From NCBI GenBank assembly GCA_011033025.1, contig WFMF01000502.1, positions 58,242 to 122,241 on the forward strand: a stretch of 64,000 nucleotides of DNA, in the 5' to 3' direction. Below, piece by piece: positions 37,701 to 48,775 of this stretch. Numbering within the stretch: position 1 is the first letter of the stretch; every line of letters begins with the position of its first letter. The position numbers and the translations under genes are program-made. The notes under the pieces were generated by a model. That model made no database searches. It worked only from the letters and a program-made list of their open reading frames with translations, and was not told where the DNA came from. This stretch comes from Beroe forskalii (Eukaryota; Ctenophora; Nuda; Beroida; Beroidae).

Positions 37701-40700
37701 CTTTCACTGGTCACCCAGACAGATCGGAAATCACTCTTAGAGTTAGACCAGTTAATGATAATTCTGATGGTCTTCTCTGATCACTTGTTAACATTTCACT
37801 GGTCAGCCATAAACCAGACCGATGAAACACTCTTGACCAGTCCAACAATCACCATCTGAATGCGCGCCCTGACACGGGACACTAATTCAATGATCAATCT
37901 GATGTCAGGTTACTGATCAATCATCACTTTAAAACCATGTCACTGGTTGCCTGTCTCAGTTCATTGCTCATCCTGACACCCAATTCACTCTGATCACCCT
38001 GACACCAATTCACTGATCAACCTGACACCAATTCACTGATTACCCTGACACCAAATCATTGCTCACCCTGACACCAATTCACTGATCAGCCTGACACCAA
38101 TTCACTGATCACCTGACACCAGTTCTGCGCACAGTGACACCAATTCATTACTCACCCCTGACCCAATTCACTAACACTGCTTACGCTGACACCAATTCAT
38201 TGATCACTGACACTCCAACATCAATTCACAGATCACTCCATTACCTGATTACTGATCATACCGACAACAAATTAACTGACCACCCTGACAATGATTCGCT
38301 GTTCGCTCTGACACCAATTCCTTAAAACTGATACCAGGATACTGATCGCTATGAAACCAGATAATTTAACACTTTGGCACTAGTTGCCAATAAATCTACT
38401 TTTCATTGACGGATCTCTGGATACCATTCTACCAAGAACCTTCAAACCAGGAGGTCCTTCGCGAACGGTAAACTTAGGCTTAAGGAATTCCTTAGACCCA
38501 ATTAAGGTGAACTTTAGGAGCGTGGCTTCCACGAACAAGCACTATAGACGTACTAAGGACTAATTAGGGAGGGTAAAGAATTTCACTTAGTCTGAGACTT
38601 TAGCGCTGTCCTTAGAAACCGTGACACCTTTGCTTAAATATAATTGCGTGATTCTTAAATTCTCAAACTTTATAGTAGGCGCAAAAAGTAATGAGCAGCC
38701 TAAGATCGCGAAGTGTCAATTTTCGCGCGTTCCGTCACAAGGAAATCCATTAAAGTATAGATTACGACTAACGACTGCGGGCGTTGTTATTTTTGCGTGA
38801 CCCCTGCGTTGTGCGCGGCTCCGCGAATTCGAGTTGCGAATGCGCGGAGAAAAATATCTCCGTTTCTGGAGAAGTGGAGAAATCCCTATTGGATAACATA
38901 CCTCTTCACTGGCTTATAAGAGCTCATTACAAAGTTACAAGGAAGAGAAAGCTAATAATAGCTATGATCTTATGTGTAGACAGGGTAATGTTTCGTATTT
39001 GTTTTGACAGTACTGTGCTGCTCCAATTTCCCGCTCAGTTCTTGGTCTATCGATGTTTTCGTTGTATACCTAGCTTTATTGCATTGCGAATTCTATTCAC
39101 TCGAGGTTCTTTGGTTGGCAGCTTTCAAATTTGACTTAACCTTAAATGTTGTGTGTCGATAATGTCAGATGTTGGACTTGGAGTGAAACGGGTGGAATGG
39201 TCCATGGCTGATGAGAGTGCAAGAGAGATGAGTGGGCGAGTCAAAGAATTAGAATAGCTAATGGGATAGTGCGATGTAAAGTGAGATGAGTGGGTGAGTC
39301 ATGGGATGGCTGATGGGATAGTGCGATGTGGAGTGAGATGAGTGGGTGAGTCATGGGATGGCTGATGGGATAGTGCGATGTAAAGTGAGATGAGTGGGTG
39401 AGTCATGGGATGGCTGATGGGACGGTGCGATGTAGAGTGAGATGAGTGGGCGAGTCATGGGATGGCTGATGGGATAGTGTGATGTTGAGTGAGATGAGTG
39501 GATGAGTCATGGGATGGCTGATGGGACTGTGCGAAGTAGAGTGAGATGAGTGGGTGAGTCATGGGATGGCTGATGGGATAGTGTGATGTAGAGTGAGATG
39601 AGTGGGTGAGTCATGTGGGATGGCTGATGGGATAGTGTGATGTTGAGTGAGATGAGTGGATGAGTCATGGGATGGCTGATGGGACTGTGCGAAGTAGAGT
39701 GAGATGAGTGGGTGAGTCATGGGATGGCTGATGGGATAGTGTGATGTAGAGTGAGATGAGTGGGTGAGTCATGTGATGGCTGATGGGATAGTGCGGTGTA
39801 GAGTGAGATGAGTGGGTGAGTCATGGGATGGCTGATGGGATAGTGCGATGTGGAGTGAGATGAGTGGGTGAGTCATGGGATATGGGATGGCTGATGGGAT
39901 AGTGCGATGTAAAGTGAGATGAGTGGGTAACTGTGCACAACATGAATCAGTTTCGGACCGAAAGTGCTGCGCGCAAATTTTGACCATTTCACTCATAAAA
40001 CCATTTGTGAAAGTCCAATCGATTCCAAAATTTGCATGGACACATTTTATGGCATAAGACAGCGTCTGTGAAAATTTGAAGCATTTTCATCCAAAAATGA
40101 CCAAGCTATAAAAGAATTTAATAATCAGTTTCGGACCGAAACTGCCAGTTTCGGTCCGAAACTGATTTTATTTTAATTTTGCAATATCTTCCATATTTTC
40201 GGATGAAAATGCTTCAAATTTTCACAGACGCTGTCTTATGCCATAAACTGTGTCCATGCAAATTTTGGAATCGATTGGACTTTCACAAATGGATTTATGA
40301 GTGAAATGGTCAAAATTTGCGCGCAGCACTTTCGGTCCGAAACTGATTCATGTTGTGCACAGTGAGTCATGGAATGGCTGATGGGATAGTGCGATGTGGA
40401 GTGAGATGAGTGGGTGAGTCATGGGATGGCTGATGGGATAGTGTGATGTAAAGTGAGATGAGTGGGTGAGTCATGGGATGGCTGATGGGACGGTGCGAAG
40501 TAGAGTGAGATGAGTGGGTGAGTCATGGGATGGCTGATGGGATAGTGTGATGTAGAGTGTGATGAGTGGGCGAGTCATGGAATGGCTGATGGGATAGTGT
40601 GATGTAGAGTGAGATGAGTGGGCGAGTCATGGGATGGCTGATGGGGTAGTGCGATGTAGAGTGAGATGAGTGGGCGAGTCATGGAGTCATGGGATGGCTG

Positions 40701-43700
40701 ATGGGATAGTGCGATGTAGAGTGAGATGAGTGGGTGAGTCATGGGATGGCTGATGGGATAGTGCGATGTAAAGTGAGATGAGTGGGTGAGTCATGGAATG
40801 GCTGATGGGATAGTGCGATGTAGAGTGAGATGAGTGGGTGAGTCATGGGATGGCTGATGGGATAGTGCGATGTAAAGTGAGATGAGTGGGTGAGTCATGG
40901 AATGGCTGATGGGATAGTGCGATGTGGAGTGAGATGAGTGGGTGAGTCATGGGATGGCTGATGGGATAGTGTGATGTAAAGTGAGATGAGTGGGTGAGTC
41001 ATGGAATGGCTGATGGGACGGTGCGATGTAGATTGAGATGAGTGGATGTGATGTAGAGTGAGATGAGTGGATGTGATGTAGAGTGAGATGAGTGGGTGCG
41101 ATGTGGAGTGAGATGAGTGGGGGATAGTTTTCCGCCTTATTATTTTCAATTTTGAGCCAATAAACAAAATTGGAAATATGTCCAATCGACACCATGATCT
41201 TTGTCCCATGGTTTAGTAATAATAGTGGATCCATTGGACAAAGATAACAAACTGATGTTCTACTGCCGAATGAGTTTGTCGAATATGCCCATTGGATCCA
41301 TTGCTTCATTGGGCATGGCCATTGATCATCAAAAATGGTTACAATCCAGCGGAATTCTTCTACCTCTTTTACCTGCATGACTGCACAATACTTCTGTATT
41401 TCAGGATGGTAGACATGCAATAATATGGTCGTGCAGGATGGTTTACGTGCAAATAGATCTGCCATGGCTCACTGCATAGTACGACTGCATGGTACGACTG
41501 ATTCTACCTTCATACGATGACATTCCACGCACAACTGATGCTCCGACAATATCTCACGGGATCAGGACGGTTCGAAAACGGAACCACACTGCCGGCTGCA
41601 GCTCAACACATGTATAGGCCATGTCACATTGGTATTGAGGAATTTGGACACGCAGTAACATGTACTCAACGAGTGTGTGTGTAAGGTGTGCTGAGTACAT
41701 GATATTGTAGACGTTTCCAACTTTCCTGTACGTTTTCCAGCTCCCCAGCAAGAGTTTCAAATTACCTGTCATACCAAGGATGTATCTCTTGTGGCTTGTA
41801 CATAATGTAGAGAGAGCTCTTACACAAACAGTTACTGTTTCTTGTCTCATACTGTGATTTGATTACCAGGATATATCATCAGATTACTTGGAATTCTCTG
41901 CTCTTCAGGCAGAGGCATGTACCTCAAATCGATCAAAACACAAGTTGTCAGTATAGAAGAGGGCATTTGGCTGGCTGAACGCGCATTTCGTGAGCTAAAA
42001 TGAATGATACTGATAGTCGATTATGAAGACAAGTCCGAGAAATTTTTTTCTAGGATGATTGAAATTATGTTGTAAATTTTGTACCAATGAAAAATGAAGC
42101 GTAATTATTAGAGATAATACGAACAGTTGAATTTTAATTTGATGCACTGTTTTATGGTTGATGCCTTGCATTTGCAATATGCCAATATCTCGTATACGAG
42201 GGGTTAAATATGAGAACATTGTGATTGAGATACAGCGCGGAAAAGAAACGCGCGCGTTCGATGATTGCGTCAAGTATCAATTATGTGATTACCGTAACAT
42301 CACGTGCCGTGAACTGGAGCACGTGACGTCCACTAGAGCGCTGATTGGTCGGGTGATCCTGACCAATCACAGAGCGCGTACAAACTCTGCTCATTACTTT
42401 TTGCGCCAACTATAATAAAGATTTTGCCGTTTTTCGATCCTTAAGTGAACTTTAACCGGACTTTAGCACCCAAAATTTAAGGACACCTCGAGAGGTGTCC
42501 TTAGGTAGACTAAGTAAAATCCTTAGTTGATTTAATTCGATTTTCCCCATACTCAGCCAATCAATGAGGCCTATTGCGTGGCAAGAAAATAGGTGAATTG
42601 TGACAGCAGCAAAGTAAACATTGTCTAGTGGCCTACTAGAAGGTACGAAAGATGAAATTCACATTGAATTTGAATTGATATCCATATACCAATATTTCAG
42701 TCATTGATGGTATATATAGTTTACGGAGGAGATTTTTATTGTTGAGATTTGCGATTCTCCTTTCTTACTTTCTTGGGGTGGGAATCGTGACTTGACAATG
42801 ATAGTGATAATGCCTGTAGCAATAGGTTGCGATTTCATTAGACGGTAATCGGTATCGAACTCAAAGTTGATGGTTCCGTATTTATTTAGTTATTACTTAT
42901 TCAGTTGGGTACATCAACATCGCAATTTCCAATTTGATAGAGGTCCAAGGTGTGGAGCATCATCTTCTGTGCCGGTATAAAAACAAAAACACATGGGCAA
43001 ACTGAGCCTTCTGATTGGCTAAGGTTGTTTTGCTTAGAGCGCAGTGTTATGGCGTTAGTCTGATAGCTGCGTGCTGATTGGCTAGTGTTCGTACACGTGA
43101 CAACTACACGGGGTGTAATTACCGCGTTACTGATACACTTAAAACTGTGTTCGTGGAAGCCAAATTTTGCGATTTCAGTCCGAAACTTAAGAACACAGTT
43201 TCGTGACAGTCACGTTTTGTAAAACTATAATAAAGTTTCTCTTAATTTAAGGATTTCCTAAATAAAGATCACCGTTCGCGAAGGACCTCCAGGCAGCTGT
43301 ACAGTGTACTCTGTACAGTACGGGAACGATTGCTTTACAAGTTTGAAAAACGCTTGTTTATTTAAGTAAAGATTTTGATATATACGAAGTAAATGACTTG
43401 ATAATACGAGTAAATAATAATTAATGCAACATAATAATTATGTGAAATAATTGGGTGAAATTAGCTGGGCGGCAAAACAAACAAAAACACGGAATAACGA
43501 TGTTATAATATTGCAGATGTAGTGTTTATTCTGTGCTGTGGATATGTATAGAATATCGCGGTGACCGACCCTACGTCATCAGCAGAAATCTTAACATGCA
43601 TATATCTTCCGCTATATAGGGCGTAGCGCTACCGGAATTTCACCGTGTTGTTTGTTGTGATAAGTTGCATCTAATTACGTCGATTAACTTGTACCTTAAA

Positions 43701-44669
43701 ATTGATGACCAAACACCTTTAAGTTTTAGGGTTAGAACCAGGATTAGGGTCAGGATTTGTTAGGTTCAGGGTAAAGATTAAGGTTATGGTTGTGGCTGGG
43801 GTTAGGGTTTAGGTTAGGCCACAAAATATTGAGGTTTTAGTCTGTGACGTCAATCAGCCAGAGTTATATGGGACACATACCAGGTTATTTTGCAGGGTAC
43901 AAATGTCAACTTTACCTGGCGCAAAACAAATGAAGGGTTTAGTTGTATGATCTTATGATGATTGAAGCTATTCTATTTCAATATCAAATAGCACTTTTCA
44001 GATTCCTTTTTGTACGAGAGTCTGAAATTCAATGTTCTATTCTGGAACTGTTCCAAAATCTTGAATTTAGGTGGGTGTCTTAATTTTTCATGCCAAAAAC
44101 CACTTAGTACCCAGGTACCAAAATTCAGGTGGGTGGTATCAACTCAAAAAAATGCCAAAATGCAGGATCGTCGGCCCTGTGTCTGCAACTTAGTACCCGA
44201 ACCTCCCCCGATACACCCAATAATATCGACTATAAAGGGATGAGTTTTGTGGTAAAAAGGGACCAACAAACACAATCCTCAACCACCGACCCCCCCCCGC
44301 ACAGGTATTCCCTGATTCCCACTCTACCCTGGTATTCCCACTCTTACGCTCCCACTCTAACATTCCCACTCCCAGGTCACATCGTCCGGTTCCTCCGGCG
44401 GCGGCCAAACCCTGAGCAGCGCCGGCTCCTGTCTGGAAGAATTCTACATCCCGACCTTCGTGGAGTGTCTGGGCCGGGGCACCTGCTCCTTCTACATCAA
44501 CAACATCGACTACTGGCTGGCCCAGAACCCGGACACCACGCAGCCGGGTATGTGGGGCATGGGTAACGTGTACAGCGGACTGGACAACATCCTGGACCAG
44601 GGCGTGGCACGGTGCACGGTGTGCGCGGCTGACGTGAGGATGAAACACGTCAACTACTTCAAGAACTGA
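22737..44669 (+). CDS. Type IV collagen alpha chain, gene B (disrupted or misassembled)
   Basis: Paralogue of gene A, same orientation. Exons: 22737-22871, 23170-23242, 23536-23642, 24444-24587, 24741-24882, 25034-25252, 25441-25691, 25839-25983, 26288-26421, 26634-26733, 27024-27284, 27505-27575, 27769-27931, 28111-29235, 29424-29512, 29654-29862, 29989-30167, 30924-31185, 31395-31567, 31709-31796, 32112-32281, 32611-32784, 32963-33203, 33409-33515, 33723-33915, 34377-34456, 34894-35012, 44376-44669. Parts: signal peptide, Ala/Asp ladder, Cys-Cys, GCNGT motif, Gly-X-Y helix, NC1. Defects: an extra G at 29851-29854, an orphan exon at 30570-30725, a CG acceptor at 32609-32610, a donor changed to ATAAGT at 35013, and no sequence for the NC1 middle (C4-1 end to C4-2 start). 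The frame otherwise stays open over more than 25 exons, so decay must be recent or some defects are sequencing errors. Confidence 0.85.
22794..22859 (+). other. X-Ala/X-Pro dipeptide ladder, collagen B
   Basis: After the hydrophobic signal ([19 protein letters not shown]) come eleven in-register pairs: [22 protein letters not shown], and then Cys-Cys directly. The register matches collagen A, although the length and the order of pairs differ. Selection therefore seems to act on the dipeptide pattern rather than on exact sequence. Confidence 0.7.
23243..23325 (+). repeat. Triplicated donor-side repeat in gene B intron 2
   Basis: AGTGAGCTGCTCATCTTAGGACATCTTT is repeated three times (about 36 bp period), beginning within the donor GTAAGTGAGCTG of exon 2. 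The extra copies have lost the GTAAGT context. Confidence 0.85.
24310..24425 (+). repeat. Short tandem repeat in gene B intron 3
   Basis: Four to five degenerate copies of a unit close to ATGGTAACAGAATCCCGCGT lie just upstream of the exon 4 acceptor. Confidence 0.75.
29851..29854 (+). other. Apparent +1 frameshift in collagen B exon 16
   Basis: The exon reads Gly-X-Y to GDEGQLG and then hits TAA, because a GGGG run carries one G too many. With three G the exon reads GQLGAKG and ends in phase 1 at GTAAGC, matching the next exon (GA GAC GCT). As in gene A, the error sits in a homopolymer. Confidence 0.85.
30570..30725 (+). pseudogene. Orphan collagen exon without usable splice sites
   Basis: An open stretch reading [20 protein letters not shown] and more collagen triplets runs to a TGA at 30735. 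The expected acceptor is GACCG|GGA (CG, not AG) and no GT donor fits phase 0 at its end. Neighbouring exons 29989-30167 and 30924-31185 join in phase 0 and in perfect Gly register without it (PGIP|GEKGE). A shorter copy of its start (GGAGAGAAAGGTGAAACTGGT) lies at about 30500. It looks like a symmetric exon that has dropped out of the transcript. Confidence 0.75.
32611..32784 (+). other. Gene B exon with CG instead of AG acceptor
   Basis: The exon starts GSKGEQG in Gly register after exon 32112-32281 (phase 0), but the intron ends CACTCCCG rather than AG. An in-frame alternative AG at 32624-32625 would begin the exon at QGMEGG and break the triplet register. The exon carries the first part of the interruption ([12 protein letters not shown]) and has a normal GTGAGT donor. 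Confidence 0.75.
33723..35016 (+). other. First NC1 half of collagen B
   Basis: Exons 33723-33915, 34377-34456 and 34894-35012 encode [47 protein letters not shown] and [19 protein letters not shown], ending SNLDNIIQ at TAA 35014-35016. Gene A carries the same region in two exons, so gene B has gained extra introns or gene A has lost them. The last exon ends CCA|ATAAGTGC. This is a perfect donor except that the first base is A rather than G, so the frame runs into a stop before the RCNVC pair. Confidence 0.85.
34457..34893 (+). repeat. Two tandem arrays filling one gene B intron
   Basis: From 34460 to about 34620 an 18-bp unit, GTGACAACAGTGAAATCC, is repeated about eight times. From about 34755 to 34893 a unit of about 33 bp ending CAAATAACTTTGCAG is repeated five times, and the last copy is the acceptor of the next exon. 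Four upstream copies also end in TTTGCAG and could compete as acceptors. Confidence 0.9.
35479..35538 (-). tRNA. tRNA-like remnant (degenerate)
   Basis: On the minus strand, TAGCTCAGTGAGTTA matches an internal A box, and CGGATTTAGCAATCCG can form an anticodon-like arm. The T arm is shortened to ATTCCCGC and the acceptor stem does not pair, so this is probably a dead tRNA or the head of a SINE. Confidence 0.3.
35895..36827. mobile_element. Fold-back MITE, copy 1
   Basis: This 0.93 kb element has terminal inverted repeats of about 200 bp that start ACGGGTGATGACTA and are flanked by TA. It shares the whole layout with the copy at 51889-52833. No transposase frame is present. The TA flanks would fit a Tc1/mariner-type mover, but the family is not established. 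In this copy the inverted symmetry extends about 25 bp outside (GATTTTCAT...GTGA on both sides). Confidence 0.88.
37850..38335. repeat. ACACCAATTCACTGATCACCCTG array
   Basis: About fifteen degenerate copies of a unit of about 23 bp, with substitutions and small gaps. It produces only spurious open frames. Confidence 0.85.
39190..41118. repeat. 52-bp minisatellite
   Basis: Units of about 52 bp, close to GTGAGTCATGGGATGGCTGATGGGATAGTGCGATG followed by TAGAGTGAGATGAGTGG, fill 39190-39929 and 40364-41118 (roughly 28 copies). The array is interrupted by the palindrome at 39930-40363. Minus-strand frames with repeated HPLISLYIA text are translations of this array, not proteins. Confidence 0.95.
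39930..40363. mobile_element. 434-bp near-perfect palindrome inside the minisatellite
   Basis: Ends are ACTGTGCACAACATGAATCA and its complement. The arms are about 190 bp and contain CAGTTTCGGACCGAAA motifs at the tips and in the centre. It interrupts one minisatellite unit (GTGGGT / GAGTCATGG continue on either side), so it inserted after the array formed. No coding capacity. Confidence 0.88.
43725..43830. repeat. Degenerate telomere-like GGTTAGGGTT tract
   Basis: Several imperfect TTAGGG/TTAGGTT units (GGTTAGAACC, GGATTAGGG, GGGGTTAGGGTTTAGG) form a tract of about 100 bp, which may be an old interstitial telomeric sequence or simple drift. Confidence 0.5.
44376..44669 (+). CDS. Terminal NC1 exon of collagen B
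   Basis: This single exon of 98 codons is preceded by CACTCCCAG and encodes the last part of an NC1 domain: [53 protein letters not shown] and [19 protein letters not shown], then TGA. It aligns along its whole length with the last exon of gene A, with a stretch of about 33 identical bases around GGTATGTGGGGCATGGGTAA, but has eight more C-terminal residues. Third codon positions are strongly G/C (GGC, ACC, CTG), unlike most of gene B upstream. It may be the true 3' exon of gene B, or what remains of a third collagen copy. Confidence 0.9.
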   Translation, partial: VTSSGSSGGGQTLSSAGSCLEEFYIPTFVECLGRGTCSFYINNIDYWLAQNPDTTQPGMWGMGNVYSGLDNILDQGVARCTVCAADVRMKHVNYFKN

Positions 44670-47600
44670 TGAGAGAGACCCTTAGTTACACACACGCCCT
44701 GTTATTTGTAATATCTGCGAGACTTGAAGAGACTAACCAGAACACCCCATAGTATTGATATTATTGTGGCTTTTTCAGACCCATGGTAGTATAAATATGT
44801 TAATTGTGCGCGCACTAGAGTTAAATATAGTCCCCCTTTGTTTAGGTGCTAATTTTATGATGTGTTTTATAGTCGATAGATATAAAATGAGGGTTTTATA
44901 CTATGGTTCACGCGTGTGTCGTGACGTAATACCAACTGCCGTGACGTGTTAATGAACTCTTGGTGGATTTCGAGGCCTTGTCGTTCGCCAGGACTAGTAA
45001 TTGTGCTCCATTTTCCCTCCCTCATAATAACACTGATATATGTTGGCTAACACCGATGTTCTAGAGAGAACACCAATATTTTATATCGTGTTACCAATCT
45101 TATCTTACATTCACGCCCGCCCCGTTGATGCTAGAATATTCCTTTTCTAACGTTTTAAGTGGATAATTATGGCCACAAAGTGGATGATTTTAAGATCTTA
45201 AACTCCTAGATGGAGAGTACTATGATATACATAATGTTTAATTAGCTAGGGTTCAATGATACACATATTATTATATGATATATATAATGCATTTTAAATT
45301 GATCTTAATTCCTGAACTAGTTATAAATAATGAATTACATACTTTTAAAATACTAATTCCTCTGTTTTTTGGAATTTCCTACTTACAATTTCTGATATTA
45401 AAACGGTAAGTATTCTATCATTATACAGTATTTTTCAGAAAACCTTAAATACAATAATTATTAACTTTAAACTTATATTTTATTAAAAACATGGGCCAGT
45501 ATAAGTAATCCTTTCCGATACTAATTGATTTCAGAGATTGTAAATAAATTATTTTATTAACTCGACGATAGGGAGTCAAATTATCTTCAATGATCTATCT
45601 CAGCCTTTGAATTTGCTCAAACGTTTTCGAGGTTAGGTAGAGATTTGAGGTAATTGGCATTCCTTGAACAATTATAAATAGAGAGAGCTTTTAAGACACG
45701 AATAGCTGAGAATATGTGTATTTTTACTATTTTTATGATTTTATAACACTTTTTTATCTTTGAGCTCTTAATTTATTCTGTCACATTAACAATTTGCATT
45801 GCAATTATTGTGGATTGAAAACTCCCGCACAACTTTGTATTATTTGCACAACAGGAAGGGTCAATAATCTTTATTACTACAACTACAAGTTATATGAAGA
45901 AACTCAACACAAATCACTTTCCTTGGTCTCTTATCTTGATATGGATTGACGTCCATTTCTTAAAACAATTCTGAGGATTAAGGCCAGCAATACTAGGCTA
46001 TCTACAGAGTTCTAGAAATTCTAAATAACGGTCCAGTACCTTGGTGAATCATCATGATGTTGGACGTTGGTTAACGTCCTGAATATCCCTACATAATTAC
46101 ATAAAAATTTTACAAGTACAAAGCAACGTGAATGATCCGACAATTTCCACACGACTACCATTTGTACGTGCGTGATACCAATTCAACAGTGCACACACGG
46201 GATGGTTTGATGAAGCTGTCTCCCTTGCTTTTAAGCCAGATCCATGCACAGAACTCCGCAAAGAAGAAAACAATCATGTGATCCACCCAGTCACTTGACG
46301 TCTATGGAAAGCACCAATTGATGAAAATTGACGGTAGTATCGTCCTCACTACGCACCGGAAACGCTCCCAAGAAACTAAGTGACCTCACTTTAATCTTAA
46401 TCCACATTGAAGTAACACATTCGGATCAGGTTTCAATCTGTACGGTGTAGGTGAACTTTACAATGGGGGGAGGGTGGGGTGGTTTTCGTATTTTTAAAAA
46501 GTGCAAACTTTTAAGAGGGGTCTGAAAATCAGAAGAAATTGGGGGGAAATGCAATTTATGGCCATTCAACAGGGTTGAGCTAGCCCCGGCCCGGCAAGTT
46601 CTAGGTACTCGGTTCAAGCTCCGCTCGCCCAGTAAGCGTTCAGACCCGTCCTAGTTCACGTGTACGGTGTATTCAACTTTTGATGGCAATTCTGAAATTT
46701 GCACATTTGAATTACACAATCAGTCCACAGCCAGACTATTATTTAGTCTGGCTGTGAAATAATTGTGTAATTCAAATGTACAAATTGATCACTGGCACAG
46801 TTTAATGAACTTCAGCTTGAAGAATTGAAGTATGCGTGTTCACTACCTTAAATGAAACGTTATGATCTATTAAAATAACAAAATATACCATAGAATGACA
46901 TAAACAGTGAACACTAACGAAATACATCAAGCCATTGGTAAAATACCTATGCAAACAAATCCACAATTGTTTAAACAACATACTTGCGCTTCAATTTATC
47001 TGACACAAAAAGCATCTACATTCAAAATGTATTTGTGGCTCTGATTTAGTTAACAGTACAGTTTTACATGGTAGTTTTACATTAAGATTAAGTTGTAATT
47101 TTCAAAAGTTATCGGGACTAAAAACATGAACACTAATAATACTAAATGCATCAAGTTTAATAACATCATAAGTCAAACAGGTCATTTCAACCCAAATTAA
47201 AGAGTTACCCTTTTAGCCATGTTATGATATATTCATTATTTATCACATAAAAACTAGTTCTGCGTACAAAAAATTGGCCGTTTACCGTCAACAAGAGGCC
47301 ACATTAAAGCATGATAATGACGTAACTTAACCACCAATCAATTGTATGCAGTGGTCAGTTCTCTACTCGCCACATTGAGCTAAGTATTTCGAATACATGT
47401 CCCCTTGCTTTATCTTTATCGTATCAACAATAAGCCTACGTCGGTTTGAATGCGTTTTCTTTGTTCGAGAAGACAATCGGGGCTTTGTTCGGGATAAAAT
47501 CTGAAACCAATCATTTAGATTCTTCATTTCCGTGGGAAAACGTGAAATTTGGACTGAAGTGGCAGGTGAGGCGATGTTGTGGCAGTGAAATGGTTTCGCG

Positions 47601-48409
47601 GGCTTTCCAGAAATTTCATTTTCCAGTTCAAATCGATCGAAAGATGTAACGGGATAAATTTTAATCGATTCATGTGCATTGTGCCTGTGATTTGAAAGTT
47701 AACAGATTGATGTTGGTTACTATTAATTTTGGACAGTCAATTCTTGTTCAATAATCGACATTGATTAAATTATAATGGCATAAATTGGCAACATCTCTGC
47801 TACGTCACTTATAAAATCTGCGCGCGATCGCCGAACGTAAATCGAATTATCAAAGCCGCCGCGCGCGCACATAATTTGTTCCACAGCGCCATCACACGAT
47901 TAAAATGTCATATATCATCCGCGCGCTACTGCAAGTTACAGTTCAGATTCCAGAGCCTTGATCCATTGATGAAATCTATCCGAACCTAAGCCTAGCAGAT
48001 CCTTTGACCTCACAAAATGGGCACTCTAATTCTAAAGATCTCCAGTGCCTGAGGTAGCAGAGAGACTATAGCCTAGCCTAGTAGTATGGTTAGTATACTT
48101 TAACATAGTATGACTAAATGAATACCACATCTGGATATGTGCATTTGAAGATATGGTTACATCATACTCATAGCTCATTTCAATTTCTTGGGATGAAATA
48201 TTGAAATGATGTTTATTTTGCTGATGTCATGGGTATGTTGTCTCGTCTCTATCCACAATTAGGATTCAGGTCCGTACCACTTTCTTTTGGCAAAGTCTAC
48301 CGATGCCTATTCCCTTTTTCGGTACCACTTTCCCAATAAATTGCCGAGCAAGAAGGATAAGCCAAGGAGTAAAAGAAAATAATCAACCACGCAGTCAGGA
48401 TGCTAAGTT
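44670..48409. other. Spacer downstream of collagen B
   Basis: No exon is supported. The open frame at 47446-47649 ends near a CAG|GTGAGG donor-like site but has no recognisable motif or partner. The region contains the hairpin at 46696-46786. Confidence 0.45.
46696..46786. repeat. Long hairpin with CAGCCAGACTA arms
   Basis: AAATTTGCACATTTGAATTA...CAGCCAGACTA pairs with TAGTCTGGCTG...TAATTCAAATGTACAAATT over about 40 bp with a 4-base loop. It is a small MITE-like palindrome. Confidence 0.85.
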
Positions 48410-48650
48410 GTGTCAACGTCATAAAGTTGGTATGTGGAATGTGCAAACGCGGTTGTTCGTCATGCTGAATTTAATGCAGAGTGGTGTCAACGTCATGAAG
48501 TTGGTATATGCACGTAACGCTATTCGTCATGCAGAGTGGTGTCAACGTCATAGAGTTGGTATGTGCACGTAACGCTATTCGTCATGCAGAGTGGTGTCAA
48601 CGTCATAGAGTTGGTATGTGCACGAAACGCTATTCGTCATGCTTGATTGG
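48410..48650. repeat. 55-bp tandem repeat
   Basis: About four copies of GTGTCAACGTCATAGAGTTGG followed by TATGTGCACGTAACGCTATTCGTCATGCAGA. The open frame across it (48303-48572) reflects the repeat. Confidence 0.88.
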
Positions 48651-48775
48651 GTACTGAGTGGGTGTCAATGCCATGTATAAAAAGGCATGTGCAGCAGGAC
48701 AGATCATTAGTTCGATTCAGTTTTTTGTTCTTCATTGCTCTCTTGTATTTCTTTACTTGTTGTAAACGTGTCGTT

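Larger units (their letters stand above)
38450..43290. mobile_element. Composite fold-back region with GGAGGTCCTTCGCGAACGGT ends
   Basis: The sequence GGAGGTCCTTCGCGAACGGT at 38450 has its complement ending at 43290. A second inverted pair lies inside: TAGTAGGCGCAAAAAGTAATGAGCAG near 38672 and its counterpart near 42385-42412. The interior carries a 52-bp minisatellite, a 434-bp palindrome and two minus-strand open frames (about 41119-41465 and 41554-41850) that I cannot assign to any family. CCTTAG/CTAAGG pieces recur near both ends. No target duplication is obvious. Confidence 0.65.
35017..44375. other. Repeat-filled interval splitting the gene B NC1 domain
   Basis: These 9.3 kb hold the MITE at 35895, a 23-bp array, a 4.8 kb fold-back region and a 52-bp minisatellite. 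Near both ends lies an inverted pair: CAGACACAGGGCCG at 35115-35128 and its complement at 44172-44185, plus GGTACCTGGGTACTAA-like pieces (35215 and 44105). No sequence matching the missing NC1 segment (RCNVC to GYSYV) was found. The interval could be an intron inflated by insertions, or a deletion/insertion. Confidence 0.6.

Noticed and set aside
40895-41209. Frame with [23 protein letters not shown] repeats
   Set aside because: It is the translation of the 52-bp minisatellite, not a protein.
48303-48572. Open frame over the 55-bp repeat
   Set aside because: The repeat explains it, and neither start context nor motif supports a gene.
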